64,000 bases of DNA from Aurantimicrobium minutum (GCF_029894165.1 NZ_JARXXU010000001.1:744001-808000), one strand, 5' to 3'. Shown: positions 1 to 8,738, counted from the first letter of the stretch. Notes: generated by a model not told the origin, from the sequence alone. Numbers and translations are program-made.

Positions 1-179
1 AATTAGTGTCTCCCGGTGTTGTCGGTTTCGTCGCCACCGCGTTTGTGGCCATCCTGACCGTGCTGCTTCTGCTGGACATGGTTCGCCGGATGCGTAAGGT
101 AAACATGCGTGCAGATATCCAAGAGAAGTTGGATGCTGAAGAAGCTGCTGAAGCCCAGGCCAAGCCCGCCCAGCCTTAA
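1..179 (+). CDS. C-terminal end of a small single-pass membrane protein (partial)
   Basis: The frame enters from the window edge (codons in phase from base 3) and ends at TAA 177-179, leaving 58 residues. They hold one hydrophobic stretch of about 20 residues rich in Val, Ala and Leu, then a basic RRMRK patch, then an Ala/Glu/Gln-rich tail ending PAQP. By the positive-inside rule the tail would lie in the cytoplasm. I do not recognise a family. The gene converges on the hemolysin III gene with only four bases between the two stop codons. The start lies outside the window. Confidence 0.6.
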   Translation, partial: LVSPGVVGFVATAFVAILTVLLLLDMVRRMRKVNMRADIQEKLDAEEAAEAQAKPAQP

Positions 180-183
180 TGCT

Positions 184-870
184 TTACGCGTTATAAACGG
201 GGTTCATGGCAATCAGCAAGATTGCCGTCCAGTGGCACATAAACGCCACCACGGTGAGGGTGTGGAATATCTCGTGGAATCCGAATACCCCAGGAATGGG
301 ATTAGGTTTCTTGAGGCCGTACACCACCGCGCCCACGGTGTAGGCCAGGCCGCCCACGACCACAAGCACCATCATGGCCACATTGGCCTGGAAGAGATCC
401 ACGATGTACATCATGGAAGCCCAGCCCAGCAGAATGTACAACGCCACATACAGCCAGCGGGGGGCGTGTACCCAGAACACGCGGAAGGCTATGCCCAGAA
501 TCGTTCCGCCCCAGACCAGAACGAGGAGCAAAATACCTTTACTGGGCGGGAGGGCCAATACGGCAAGCGGTGTGTAGGTGCCGGCAATGAGCAAGAAGAT
601 GTTGGCATGATCAAAGCGCTTGAGCATCACCTTGGTGCGGGGCTTCCAATTGAAGCGGTGATACAGCGCAGAGATCCCAAAAAGCATCATGGAGGTCAGC
701 ATGAAAACCGCCGAGCTCAATTTCGCGGCGGGACCCTCGGCTAAGACAATCAGCACAATGCCGGCAACTATCGTCAGCGGGAACGTCCCGGCATGGATCC
801 AACCGCGCCAGGTGGGTTTCACCTCAACCGGGGGATGTGCTTGTGTATCGTCGAGTAGTGGCAAGCCCAT
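184..870 (-). CDS. trhA: Hemolysin III / PAQR-family membrane protein (TrhA-like)
   Basis: This 228-residue polytopic membrane protein has the metal-site motifs of the bacterial PAQR (hemolysin III, TrhA) family. These are SALYHRF in the first half, FDHANIF with the conserved Asp, and FHEIFHTL near the C-terminus supplying an HxxxH pair. About seven hydrophobic spans are visible after a cytoplasmic N-terminus. Bacterial members have been linked to membrane energetics and lipid homeostasis rather than true haemolysis, so the exact role is uncertain. The gene runs against the partial gene upstream and is divergent from the isoprenyl transferase gene, with about 100 bp shared between them. Confidence 0.9.
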   Translation of the reverse strand: MGLPLLDDTQAHPPVEVKPTWRGWIHAGTFPLTIVAGIVLIVLAEGPAAKLSSAVFMLTSMMLFGISALYHRFNWKPRTKVMLKRFDHANIFLLIAGTYTPLAVLALPPSKGILLLVLVWGGTILGIAFRVFWVHAPRWLYVALYILLGWASMMYIVDLFQANVAMMVLVVVGGLAYTVGAVVYGLKKPNPIPGVFGFHEIFHTLTVVAFMCHWTAILLIAMNPVYNA

Positions 871-977
871 GCCCCGAGCCTACGCCTCAGGCTGAAATAA
901 AGCTGAGCGTCCAATGTGAGACTGGCGGGCTCAACCCCTGCCGTGGAAGGCCTGCGTTCGGTAAAGTCGGGGACGTG

Positions 978-1754
978 ATGTCGCGCGCAAACAAGACAGG
1001 ACTGCTCTACGGCCTGTACCAAAAGCGGCTACGTCGGGGGCTCAACAAAGAGAATCTTCCACACCACATTGGAATGATTGTCGACGGGAACCGCCGGTGG
1101 GCCAGAGAGCGGTTCTTGGAGAACCCTTCACACGGTCACCGTGCCGGGGCGCAGAAGGTTCCAGAGTTTCTGGTTTGGTGTGACGAAATCGGCATCGGCA
1201 TGGTCACCCTCTATCTCCTCTCTACCGATAACCTGACCGGTCGCGACCAGGGGGAGCTTTCTGAGCTGTACGGCATTATCGGCGAGCTGGCTGAAGGCCT
1301 TTCTCATTTCCGTAACTGGAAGATCAACCACGTGGGCAAGGACGATGTCCTCCCGCCTGCCCTGCTCAACACCCTTCTGGATGCCGAAGCACGCACCGAG
1401 AACAACACAGGCCTGCACGTGAACCTCGCGATCGGATACGGCGGCCGGGCAGAAATCGCCGACGCTGTGCGCAGTATCATTGCCGAACATCAGGGCCAGG
1501 GCGGCAGCCTGGATGACTTGGCAGAAAAATTGACCCCCGAGCTGATCAGCGATCACCTTTATACCGGCGGGCTGCCAGACCCTGACTTGGTCATTCGTAC
1601 CTCAGGGGAACAGCGGCTTTCTGATTTCATGTTGTGGCAAAGCGCCCATTCCGAGTTCTACTTCGTGGAAGCGCTCTACCCTGATCTGCGTGAGGTCGAC
1701 TTCTTGCGGGCGATGCGTGACTACTCTCGTCGCGAGCGTCGTTTCGGCGGCTAG
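978..1754 (+). CDS. uppS: Cis-isoprenyl diphosphate synthase (isoprenyl transferase)
   Basis: The product is a cis-prenyltransferase that condenses isopentenyl diphosphate onto an allylic primer to make the polyprenyl carrier for wall synthesis. The catalytic-loop motif MIVDGNRRWA lies near residue 30, TLYLLSTDNLTGR near residue 80, and the C-terminal RTSGEQRLSDF substrate-binding motif near residue 220. The YLLSTDNL form and 258-residue length resemble the actinobacterial short-chain (Z-farnesyl diphosphate) group more than classical UppS; that distinction is inference. ATG 978 is chosen because the open frame upstream (from 837) does not look like part of the enzyme. GTG 975 is an equally possible start, seven bases after a TAAAGT box. 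Confidence 0.88.
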   Translation: MSRANKTGLLYGLYQKRLRRGLNKENLPHHIGMIVDGNRRWARERFLENPSHGHRAGAQKVPEFLVWCDEIGIGMVTLYLLSTDNLTGRDQGELSELYGIIGELAEGLSHFRNWKINHVGKDDVLPPALLNTLLDAEARTENNTGLHVNLAIGYGGRAEIADAVRSIIAEHQGQGGSLDDLAEKLTPELISDHLYTGGLPDPDLVIRTSGEQRLSDFMLWQSAHSEFYFVEALYPDLREVDFLRAMRDYSRRERRFGG

Positions 1755-1833
1755 TTTTTCCCCGAAGATTTCTTTGCGGTGACACTTAGATGAACACAGG
1801 GCGTGTCGCGCAGGTTGTGTGTCATCACGGTCG

Positions 1834-1839
1834 TACTTT
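1834..1839 (+). promoter_or_regulatory. Candidate -10 box for a leaderless phoH transcript
   Basis: TACTTT lies six bases before the ATG at 1846. No Shine-Dalgarno sequence precedes that ATG. With a normal distance from -10 to start of transcription, the RNA would begin at or next to the A of the start codon, giving a leaderless message. No convincing -35 box is visible. Confidence 0.4.
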
Positions 1840-1845
1840 CATCAC

Positions 1846-3207
1846 ATGAGCCCACAAAGTAGTGGCGCTAAGACTGGTCAATCCGGTCAGCGCCAGAAGC
1901 CCACTTCCTCCTCTACAACCGAGCGTGTCTATGTCTTAGATACCTCGGTTTTGTTGTCTGACCCCCAGGCACTGTTTCGCTTTGCGGAGCATGCGGTGGT
2001 TATCCCGGTGGTGGTGATTAGTGAGCTCGAGAAAAAGCGGCATGATCCAGAGATTGGATACTTCGCCCGTCAGGCGTTGCGTATCCTCGATGATCTGCGC
2101 GTCAAGCACGAACGCCTCGACTTTCCTATCCCCATCGGAGAAGGTGGTTCGCTCCGGGTTGAACTGAACCACTCCAACCAAGCTGTGCTTCCCTCCGGCT
2201 TGCAACTCGGGGATAACGACAGCCGCATCTTGGCTGTGGCGATGAACCTTGCCAACGACGGCCTCAACGTCACCGTGGTCTCCAAGGACCTCCCCATGCG
2301 CGTCAAGGCTTCTTCTATTGGCATGAGTGCCGAGGAATACCGTGCCGAGCTCGCTGTCGATAGTGGCTGGACCGGCATGGAAGAAGTCACCCTCAGCTCA
2401 GATGAGATGGCCATCCTCTATGAAGAGGAAGGTCTGCGCAGCAGCCTGGTCAAGGACGCCCCCATCAACACGGGACTCGTGATCCACTCGGACCGCGGGT
2501 CTGCTTTGGGCCGCGTGGTGGACAAGGGTGAGATTACCCTGGTTCGCGGCGATCGTGACCTCTTTGGGTTGCACGGCCGTTCAGCCGAGCAGCGCCTGGC
2601 TATTGACATGCTTCTCGACCCCAGCATGGGCATCATCTCGCTCGGAGGATCCGCCGGGACGGGGAAGTCGGCACTGGCTCTGTGCGCTGGTTTAGAAGCT
2701 GTGCTGGAGCGCCAGCAGCACAAGAAGATCATTGTCTTCCGCCCCCTCTACGCCGTGGGCGGCCAAGAGCTGGGTTACCTCCCCGGTGACAAAGACGAGA
2801 AGATGAACCCGTGGGGTCAGGCCATCTTCGACACGCTCGGTGCGCTCGTCTCGGACAACGTGATGAACGAAGTCGTGGACCGCGGCATTCTTGAAGTGCT
2901 GCCCCTGACGCACATCCGTGGTCGCTCTCTCCACGATGCCTTCGTCATCGTGGATGAGGCGCAGTCGCTTGAACGAAATGTTCTGCTCACAGTGCTCAGT
3001 CGAATTGGTCAGAACTCGCGTGTGATCTTGACCCACGATGTCGCCCAGCGCGACAACCTCCGGGTTGGTCGTCACGACGGTATTGCCAGTGTGATTGAAA
3101 GTCTGAAAGGCCAACCCCTCTTTGGTCACATCACCCTGACCCGCTCCGAGCGCTCCGCGATTGCAGCGCTTGTCACCGACCTCCTGGAGCGCCAGGAGAT
3201 CCTCTAA
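1846..3207 (+). CDS. phoH: PhoH family protein with N-terminal PIN domain (PhoH2 type)
   Basis: The 453-residue protein joins a PIN ribonuclease-like domain (about residues 28-165, opening YVLDTSVLL with an acidic catalytic Asp) to a PhoH ATPase domain (about 240-450). The ATPase has Walker [10 protein letters not shown] near residue 268 and Walker B VIVDEAQ near 369. PhoH2 proteins of mycobacteria unwind and cut RNA, so an RNA-handling role is likely. The frame is open back to GTG 1819, but the ATG at 1846 sits correctly behind a -10-like TACTTT and is preferred. A strong hairpin closes the gene downstream. It follows uppS, a common neighbour in this lineage. Confidence 0.9.
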   Translation: MSPQSSGAKTGQSGQRQKPTSSSTTERVYVLDTSVLLSDPQALFRFAEHAVVIPVVVISELEKKRHDPEIGYFARQALRILDDLRVKHERLDFPIPIGEGGSLRVELNHSNQAVLPSGLQLGDNDSRILAVAMNLANDGLNVTVVSKDLPMRVKASSIGMSAEEYRAELAVDSGWTGMEEVTLSSDEMAILYEEEGLRSSLVKDAPINTGLVIHSDRGSALGRVVDKGEITLVRGDRDLFGLHGRSAEQRLAIDMLLDPSMGIISLGGSAGTGKSALALCAGLEAVLERQQHKKIIVFRPLYAVGGQELGYLPGDKDEKMNPWGQAIFDTLGALVSDNVMNEVVDRGILEVLPLTHIRGRSLHDAFVIVDEAQSLERNVLLTVLSRIGQNSRVILTHDVAQRDNLRVGRHDGIASVIESLKGQPLFGHITLTRSERSAIAALVTDLLERQEIL

Positions 3208-3266
3208 ACGCCCCGCGAAAAGCTCAAGGAGGAGAACACTCCTCGTTGGCTCACCCGCGGACTGTG

Positions 3267-3293
3267 GAAAGCCCCCGCCTGCCGGGGGCTTTC
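3267..3293 (+). terminator. Hairpin terminator after phoH
   Basis: A perfect 11-bp stem (GAAAGCCCCCG pairing with CGGGGGCTTTC) closes a five-base loop 60 bp after the phoH stop. A U-rich tail is nearly absent, so termination may depend on the very GC-rich stem. Confidence 0.7.
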
Positions 3294-3310
3294 TGCATTA
3301 ACCTCGCAGG

Positions 3311-3808
3311 ATGAACGTCTGGCAACTGTTTCCGCTGCTCTATCTTGCAGTCGTCACCATTCCCCTGGTGGTGATTGATGTTCGGCAGCATCGACTCCCC
3401 AATGCATGGGTGGTTCCTGGCTATGCAGTCCTGGTGGTTGCGTGGGTGGGGAGTCTTGTGTCTTCTGGAGAACTGCCCTGGGTGTCGATATTCTCTGCTG
3501 CCGCCTACTTCGGGTTCTTACTTGTACTGGCGTGGTTCGGAGGCATGGGCATGGGAGATGTGAAGTTGGCCGGGATTGTCGGGGGAGCGGCTGGGTTGAT
3601 GGGGTTTGAGATGACCATGCTCTCTGTCGCGCTGGCCTTCCTGTTCGGCGGGATTGTGTCGGTTGTCGTTCTGGCCGTTGATCGTGTGCGCAGGAGAGAC
3701 AAGCGCACAGAATCGGGCAAAAAATCCCACTCTCAGAGACGAATTGCCTTTGGACCGTTCATTTTGCTGGCCTTCTGGGTTGCGGTTGGTCTGCATGTTC
3801 TAGCATGA
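3311..3808 (+). CDS. Prepilin peptidase (A24 family), short TadV/CpaA-like form
   Basis: This 165-residue membrane protein has about five or six hydrophobic spans. It carries both aspartate motifs of aspartic type IV prepilin peptidases: IDVRQHRLPN near residue 23 and GMGMGDVKLAG near residue 78. Such enzymes cut the leader of type IV or Tad pilins at the membrane. It lacks the N-terminal methylase domain of full-length PilD, as is usual in the Tad-associated short form. No pilin or pilus assembly gene lies in the window. Its stop is five bases before the thioesterase start, so the two may be co-transcribed. Confidence 0.85.
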   Translation: MNVWQLFPLLYLAVVTIPLVVIDVRQHRLPNAWVVPGYAVLVVAWVGSLVSSGELPWVSIFSAAAYFGFLLVLAWFGGMGMGDVKLAGIVGGAAGLMGFEMTMLSVALAFLFGGIVSVVVLAVDRVRRRDKRTESGKKSHSQRRIAFGPFILLAFWVAVGLHVLA

Positions 3809-3812
3809 AAAG

Positions 3813-4220
3813 GTGACCGACTCTATTGCCTTCAAGACCCGTAAATGGGTGCGACCCGAAGACCTCAATGCCAACGGCACCCTCTTCGGTGGCAGCTTGC
3901 TCAAATGGATCGACGAAGAAGCCACGATTTACACCATCCTGCAATTAGGCAACCGCCGGGTAGTGACCAAGCTGGTGTCGGAAATCAACTTCGTGAGCTC
4001 TGCCATCAAGGGCGACATCATCGAAATGGGACTTGTGGCCACCAAGTTTGGTCGTACCTCACTGACGATGCGTGCAGAAGTGCGCAACATGATCACCCAG
4101 AAGAGTATTCTCACGGTGGACCACATCGTTTTTGTCAGTCTCGATGAACAGGGCAAGCCTGTTCCTCACGGCTATACCGAAGCAACCGATGACCGTAACC
4201 GGTTGTTGGTTACAGAGTAG
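3813..4220 (+). CDS. Acyl-CoA thioesterase, hotdog fold (YciA-like)
   Basis: The 135-residue protein is a single hotdog domain. The hallmark N-terminal sequence ANGTLFGGSLLKWIDE, with the catalytic acidic residue in the long helix, is followed by the strand VVTKLVSEINF. These are features of YciA/BFIT-type acyl-CoA hydrolases, which free CoA from acyl-CoA esters in the cytoplasm. The start is GTG 3813, immediately after the prepilin peptidase stop. Chain-length preference cannot be read from the sequence. The hydrolase gene that follows starts 20 bases later and is probably in the same operon. Confidence 0.85.
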   Translation: MTDSIAFKTRKWVRPEDLNANGTLFGGSLLKWIDEEATIYTILQLGNRRVVTKLVSEINFVSSAIKGDIIEMGLVATKFGRTSLTMRAEVRNMITQKSILTVDHIVFVSLDEQGKPVPHGYTEATDDRNRLLVTE

Positions 4221-4239
4221 AAAAGTAAAGGATTCACTC

Positions 4240-5022
4240 GTGGCTATTCCTCACCTCATTCCTCGCACCGATGCGACGGCTGAACAGTTGGCATCTGCCA
4301 CGAATGTCCTCATTCTGGGGAACTCTCTGGGAACCGATACTCACCTCTGGGATCTGGCTCTGCCCACCCTGGCTGCTGCACACACCATCGTGCGATGGGA
4401 TCTTCCCGGTCACGGCCAGGCCGCCGTTGCTCCCGAAGATTTCACACTCGCAGAGCTCGCATCCGCGGTCATTGCGATGGCGGATGAACTCGGTATTTCC
4501 ACCTTTGACTACGCCGGAGTCTCGGTTGCTGGCGGCGTGGCACTGGAGCTCGCCCTTGCATATCCGGAGCGCGTGAAGCACTCTGCGGTGGTCTGTTCCT
4601 CTCCCTACTTCGGTGGCACAGATGCTTGGGCAGAGCGCATCGCGCTCGTTGAATCCAGCGGAACGGTTGCGGTGGTGACCACCACACCTGCGCGCTGGTT
4701 TGCTCCAGATTTCCCCGCGAAAGACCCCGGCACCACCGAAAAGTTGCTCTCTATGGTCGCTGCAACCCAGGACGCCGGCTACATCCAGGTCTGTAACGCG
4801 CTAGGGTCGTATGACGCACGTCCTTTCTTGGCTGATATCAAGATCCCTGTCCTCGTTATTTCGGGGGAAGTAGATCCTGCAGCCACACCTGAAGCTGGCG
4901 CCCAGATTGCCCACGAAGTTCCTGGAGCCCGGCAGGTTATTATTCCTGGAACATCTCACCAGGCAGTCGTTGAGAAGCCATTAGATGTGGCACGAACTCT
5001 GACTGACTTCTTCGCTGAGTAG
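4240..5022 (+). CDS. Alpha/beta hydrolase, 3-oxoadipate enol-lactonase-like
   Basis: A 260-residue alpha/beta hydrolase opens with a GNSLGTD oxyanion-loop motif, then a nucleophile elbow GVSVAGG (Ser near residue 96), a late Asp (SGEVDPAA) and a terminal His (GTSHQAV). The length and the NSLGTD motif match enol-lactonases (PcaD) that turn 3-oxoadipate enol-lactone into 3-oxoadipate, the step needed between CatC and PcaIJ. It lies about 4 kb from the cat genes, so the link is plausible but not proved. GTG 4240, behind AAAGTAAAGGA, is preferred over the longer open frame from 4132. The second small residue of the elbow is unusual for PcaD. Confidence 0.65.
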   Translation: MAIPHLIPRTDATAEQLASATNVLILGNSLGTDTHLWDLALPTLAAAHTIVRWDLPGHGQAAVAPEDFTLAELASAVIAMADELGISTFDYAGVSVAGGVALELALAYPERVKHSAVVCSSPYFGGTDAWAERIALVESSGTVAVVTTTPARWFAPDFPAKDPGTTEKLLSMVAATQDAGYIQVCNALGSYDARPFLADIKIPVLVISGEVDPAATPEAGAQIAHEVPGARQVIIPGTSHQAVVEKPLDVARTLTDFFAE

Positions 5023-5042
5023 GCAATCAGCTTTTTCCATGT

Positions 5043-5067
5043 CCCACCGCTGTGGTGGGCTCGTTTT
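5043..5067 (+). terminator. Hairpin terminator after the enol-lactonase-like gene
   Basis: CCCACC pairs with GGTGGG across a five-base loop, followed by a run ending CGTTTT. It lies 20 bp after the stop codon. Confidence 0.6.
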
Positions 5068-5087
5068 CTAGTGCATTGGCATCCCTC

Positions 5088-5906
5088 ATGATTTCTGCTG
5101 AAATTTCTCGTTCCTGGTATTTGGTGAACGGCACCAACCCTGAGTTCTACGACCAAGCTGTCGTGGCCCACCCTGACCAGATTGTTCTCGATGTCGAAGA
5201 CGGTGTAGACCCCGCCCTCAAGGCTGGTGTGCGCAGCGACATCGTCACATGGCTTGAAGCCGGTAATCAGGCCTGGGTGCGTATCAATGACCGTCCGTCA
5301 GACTTCTGGGCTGATGATCTCGACGAATTGCGCGGTGTTCCCGGACTACTCGGCGTCATGCTGGCGAAGACCGAAAGTGGCGACCAAGTCTCTGAGACTT
5401 TCCACCGTTTGGGCGGAGATAAGCCCGTTCTCGCACTCGTGGAGACTGCACTGGGTATCGAAGAAGCTCGCGATATTGCCTCTGCGGAAGGAATCTTCCG
5501 TCTTGCCTTTGGCAGTGGTGACTATCGCCGGGACACCGGCGCCAGCGTGGAAGACATCGCCTTGGCCTATCCACGGTCACGCCTTGTTTTGGCCAGCCGC
5601 ATTGGAAACATTCCAGGGCCTATCGACGGCCCCACCGTGGACGCCAACTACTCGCTCTTGCGCGACAAGACACTGCATGCGCACTCACTGGGCATGACCG
5701 GCAAACTGTGCTTAGACAATGAGCAGATCGCCGTGATCAATGAGGCGATGAGCCCCACGCAGTCTGATGTGTCCTGGGCACGCAGTTTCTTGGCGGACTT
5801 TGAAGCACGTGGCCGCGTCGTGCGCGACGGCAGCGACCCACCCCGCCTGGCTCGTGCAGAAAAGATCGACCGGCTGGCACAGTCGTTCGGTATTCACCCG
5901 GCCTAA
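5088..5906 (+). CDS. HpcH/HpaI aldolase family CoA-ester lyase (CitE-like)
   Basis: The 272-residue protein has the CitE/CoA-ester lyase pattern. FLVNGT-like YLVNGTNPEF opens the barrel, VLDVEDGVDP carries the metal-site region, ALVETALGIEEA supplies the metal-binding Glu, and AFGSGDYRRDTG follows. The C-terminal segment GMTGKLCLDNEQI is the usual Gly-Lys substrate loop. Family members cleave citramalyl-, malyl- or 3-hydroxyacyl-CoA esters, or aldol substrates; the exact substrate is not visible. ATG 5088 is chosen because the residues before it (from GTG 5052) fall inside the preceding terminator hairpin. It converges on the PRISE-like gene with 11 bases between the stops. Confidence 0.78.
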   Translation: MISAEISRSWYLVNGTNPEFYDQAVVAHPDQIVLDVEDGVDPALKAGVRSDIVTWLEAGNQAWVRINDRPSDFWADDLDELRGVPGLLGVMLAKTESGDQVSETFHRLGGDKPVLALVETALGIEEARDIASAEGIFRLAFGSGDYRRDTGASVEDIALAYPRSRLVLASRIGNIPGPIDGPTVDANYSLLRDKTLHAHSLGMTGKLCLDNEQIAVINEAMSPTQSDVSWARSFLADFEARGRVVRDGSDPPRLARAEKIDRLAQSFGIHPA

Positions 5907-5917
5907 CCGGTTTCGAG

Positions 5918-6988
5918 CTAGTTCGGAATGATCTTTTCTGCGCGCAAGCGATCGAAAAGATCTGTGAAAGATGTCAGCGTGGTCTGATATTCCAGGAAGC
6001 CCGCTTCCCGGGATTTACTCATGTCTGCAAAAGTTTCCGAGGTTCGTCCAAGGTCTGCATCGGTGTGCCACCAGGAAGCCAGCTCGCTGGCTGTGAGGGG
6101 CTGGAGGCCGTGTTCAGCGACGAGGGATGCCCAGACGCTGTCGGCCTCCGCCATGCGGGGTTCGAGTGGGCTGAGTTGTTCCGGATATCCAGGGTCTTCG
6201 AGGCCAAAGTAGTCGGCAATTTCTCGCCACAGGTGGCGCCAACGGAACACTTCCCCGTTGACGGTGTTGAAAGCCTGGTTGCGGCCCTGTTCTGAGGTCG
6301 ATGACCACAGGGCATGCTTGGCCAAGATGCGGCTGTCGGTCACGTCGGTCACGCCGTTGTATTGCTCGGGGGAGCCGGGGAATACAAATGGTGTTCCGGT
6401 TGCTCTGCAGAGGGAGGCATAGACGGCCAGCGTGACGCCCATGTTCATCACATTGCCGAGGGCATAGCCAATCATGGTGTGGGGACGGTGCACCGACCAG
6501 GTGTAGCCATACTTCTCGGCGCCGGCAAAGAGGGCGTCTTCTTGGTCGTAGTAAAAGTTCAGACCGGGTAGGCGTGCTTCGCTTTCGTGGAAAGGGGTGT
6601 CTGCGGGGTTCTTGCCATATTCCTCAAAGGAGCCCAGATAGTGCTTGAGACCGGTTACGAGAAGTGCATGCGTGAGGGGAGTCTGGGAGTTCACTGCCTC
6701 GAGGGTGTTCTCCACCATGGCCTTGTTGGCGACACAGTTTTCGGCTTCGGTGGCGTGGCGTGACCAGGTGCAGAAAAACAGGTGGGTGATGCCGAGGTTC
6801 CCGATCTTCTCAGTCAGACCTTCAGGATTCGAGACATCTGCGTAGACGTGGTGAACCTCGGCAATTTCTTTACCGGGGGTGCGGGACAGGCCATAGACGG
6901 TCCACCCTTGGGCGACAAGTTCCCGAGCGATGTTATTGCCCGAAATGCCGGTGACACCCACGACCAGAGCTTTACGCGGAGCAGTCAT
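5918..6988 (-). CDS. NAD(P)-dependent reductase of the PRISE-like SDR family
   Basis: The 356-residue protein starts with the nucleotide-binding motif GVTGISGNNIA. It has a THLFFCTWSR strand typical of PRISE (progesterone 5-beta-reductase/iridoid synthase-like) enzymes, where TW follows the fourth strand, and a catalytic-region Tyr in FYYDQEDAL. Enzymes of this group reduce the double bond of enones. The start at 6988 has a good AAGGA ribosome site; the frame opens 10 codons earlier. It is divergent from a zinc alcohol dehydrogenase gene. Bacterial substrates are largely unknown, so only the reductase class is claimed. Confidence 0.75.
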   Translation of the reverse strand: MTAPRKALVVGVTGISGNNIARELVAQGWTVYGLSRTPGKEIAEVHHVYADVSNPEGLTEKIGNLGITHLFFCTWSRHATEAENCVANKAMVENTLEAVNSQTPLTHALLVTGLKHYLGSFEEYGKNPADTPFHESEARLPGLNFYYDQEDALFAGAEKYGYTWSVHRPHTMIGYALGNVMNMGVTLAVYASLCRATGTPFVFPGSPEQYNGVTDVTDSRILAKHALWSSTSEQGRNQAFNTVNGEVFRWRHLWREIADYFGLEDPGYPEQLSPLEPRMAEADSVWASLVAEHGLQPLTASELASWWHTDADLGRTSETFADMSKSREAGFLEYQTTLTSFTDLFDRLRAEKIIPN

Positions 6989-7035
6989 TGCCCATCCTTC
7001 GTGTTGAGAATTGCGCATTCGGTGAACACGTCCGT

Positions 7036-7073
7036 TGTCACAGTACTCTCTGTTGTGTCACAGTGTGGAGAGT
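7036..7073. promoter_or_regulatory. Repeats in the divergent PRISE / alcohol dehydrogenase promoter
   Basis: TGTCACAG occurs at 7036-7043 and again at 7056-7063, exactly 20 bp apart (about two helical turns). An ACTCTC/GAGAGT dyad at 7045-7050 and 7068-7073 frames the second copy. This is a plausible operator for the two divergent genes; no regulator gene lies next to it. Confidence 0.35.
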
Positions 7074-7105
7074 TGTAATCTCGCTGATCACAGGCAGGAC
7101 GTTCC

Positions 7106-8083
7106 ATGAAGGCACTCCAATTTGTTTCCGCTGGTTCCTATGTCGTGAATGACATCCCGGTGCCACAGATCGGAGCCGATGAAGTTCTGCTCGCCGCGCG
7201 CTCGGTCGGTATCTGTCACTCCGATATCGTCCTGCTCGAGGGGCGCTACATCCTGCCCTTTCGATTCCCGGTGACCCCCGGCCACGAGTGGTCGGCTGAG
7301 GTTATGGAGGTGGGCGCCTCTGTCTCATCATTGCGTGCTGGTGATCGTGTGGTGGGCGAGTGTGTGGTGAGTGAAGTGGACCACTTTGGTTTCACCATGA
7401 ACGGTGCCATGTCGGAATACTTTGTGGCTAAAGCCGCCTGGTTGCACAAGATCCCTGACAACCTCAGCTGGACACAAGGTGCCCTGGTAGAGCCTTTTAG
7501 CTGTGGCTACAACGCCACGCTGAAAGCAGACAACTTGGATGCTTCCGACACGGCCATTGTCTTTGGGGCAGGCCCTATCGGTTTAGGTGTGGTAGCTGCC
7601 GCTGCCGCCAAGGGTGTGCGGGTTCTGATTGCAGAGCCCTCTGAGGCTCGTGCCCAACTCGCCCTCGAACTCGGCGCAGAAGGCGTTCTGGACCCGAGTA
7701 GTGAGAGCTTTGTGGAGGCAGCACTCGAGGCGACCCGCGGTGGTGCAAGCGTGGTGTTTGAAGCGAGTGGTCACCCCAGTGCGATGGCGGCAACGTTAGA
7801 AGTGGCCGCGTTCAAGGCCCGCTTGGTCAACATTGGGATTGATGTGGGCAGAAGCGCCCCCGCGAAGCTGGGGCTGATTCAGGCGAAGCAACTCCAGATT
7901 CGCGGCATTATTGGCTCTCCGGGGGTGTGGCCTGAGACTATTCGGTTCCTGTCACGGACAGGGCTTGATTTGTCCAAGTTGGTCACCAAGACGGTGCCCG
8001 TGGCTGAGGCAACCTCCGCTTACGACGCAGTGATCAACGACAAGACTCAGGTCAAGGTTCACGTCACCTCCGACGCCCACTAG
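7106..8083 (+). CDS. Zinc-dependent alcohol dehydrogenase (MDR family)
   Basis: This 325-residue medium-chain dehydrogenase keeps the catalytic zinc site Cys37 (GICHSD) with His60-Glu61 (PGHEW) and the Rossmann motif FGAGPIGLG. The four-cysteine structural zinc loop is absent: the stretch after the GHE motif reads GECVVSEVDHFG instead. It resembles polyol/sorbitol-type dehydrogenases that oxidise a secondary alcohol with NAD(P). A weak AGGAC ribosome site lies 9 bases before ATG 7106. Its substrate is not clear from context; it is divergent from a PRISE-like reductase and the two may act on related compounds. Confidence 0.8.
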   Translation: MKALQFVSAGSYVVNDIPVPQIGADEVLLAARSVGICHSDIVLLEGRYILPFRFPVTPGHEWSAEVMEVGASVSSLRAGDRVVGECVVSEVDHFGFTMNGAMSEYFVAKAAWLHKIPDNLSWTQGALVEPFSCGYNATLKADNLDASDTAIVFGAGPIGLGVVAAAAAKGVRVLIAEPSEARAQLALELGAEGVLDPSSESFVEAALEATRGGASVVFEASGHPSAMAATLEVAAFKARLVNIGIDVGRSAPAKLGLIQAKQLQIRGIIGSPGVWPETIRFLSRTGLDLSKLVTKTVPVAEATSAYDAVINDKTQVKVHVTSDAH

Positions 8084-8168
8084 CCATACAGCTGGGGCGG
8101 AGCTGATTCACAGCTCACACATAGGGTTCTTCAGTACCGTGGTGCTATCGCATCCCATTGGAGAACTC

Positions 8169-8708
8169 ATGGCTAAGTCCACCCCCGCGTCCTACGACCC
8201 CACTGAAGAACCCGCAGCACCGGCTACGAAGTCCACCGCGAAGAAGGCTGCAGCCCAGCCTGCGCCTGCTGTGACCGAGCCCGTCGTTGCCACACCCGCA
8301 GTCCACACTCCCTACCCCGGTCAGACCCTGGGTATTGTGGCACTTGTCTTTGCCGTCTTCTTCCAGGTCCCTGCACTGGCTATGGGTATCATCGCCTGGA
8401 TTTGGTCCCACAAAGCGGGTGTCCGTAACGTTCCCGCGATTATTGCGGTGTCTGTCAGTGGCGCCTTGATCATTATTGGAACCGCCTTCTTCGCGGCCTG
8501 GATTGCTCTCGTGGGGAGCTTCTTTGGCGGAGGTTTCGATGACCACCAGCCCCGCGTGATGTATGACGGTCCGGTCCAGATCATGCCCGGTGACGAGATG
8601 ATGGGCGACGAGGACTTCGAACAGCACATGAAGGACATGCTCAAAGACCTCGAGGAGGGCAACTTTGAGAACATGCCTGCCCCCGGCCAAGGCATGATGA
8701 GTAACTAA
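8169..8708 (+). CDS. DUF4190-like membrane protein with Ala/Pro-rich N-terminus
   Basis: The 179-residue protein has a low-complexity Ala/Thr/Pro/Lys N-terminus (about 1-50). Two hydrophobic hairpin segments follow (about 55-85 and 92-118), the first opening TLGIVALVFAVF as in DUF4190. The tail is acidic and Met-rich (GDEMMGDEDFEQ). Function is unknown. ATG 8169 is chosen because TTGGAGAACTC gives a good ribosome site; the frame extends ten codons further up to a GTG. A perfect 16-bp hairpin separates it from convergent catA. The Met/Asp/Glu-rich tail could bind metal, but that is speculation. Confidence 0.6.
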   Translation: MAKSTPASYDPTEEPAAPATKSTAKKAAAQPAPAVTEPVVATPAVHTPYPGQTLGIVALVFAVFFQVPALAMGIIAWIWSHKAGVRNVPAIIAVSVSGALIIIGTAFFAAWIALVGSFFGGGFDDHQPRVMYDGPVQIMPGDEMMGDEDFEQHMKDMLKDLEEGNFENMPAPGQGMMSN

Positions 8709-8738
8709 TACAGAAACGTCCTGCAACCTCAGGAGAAT

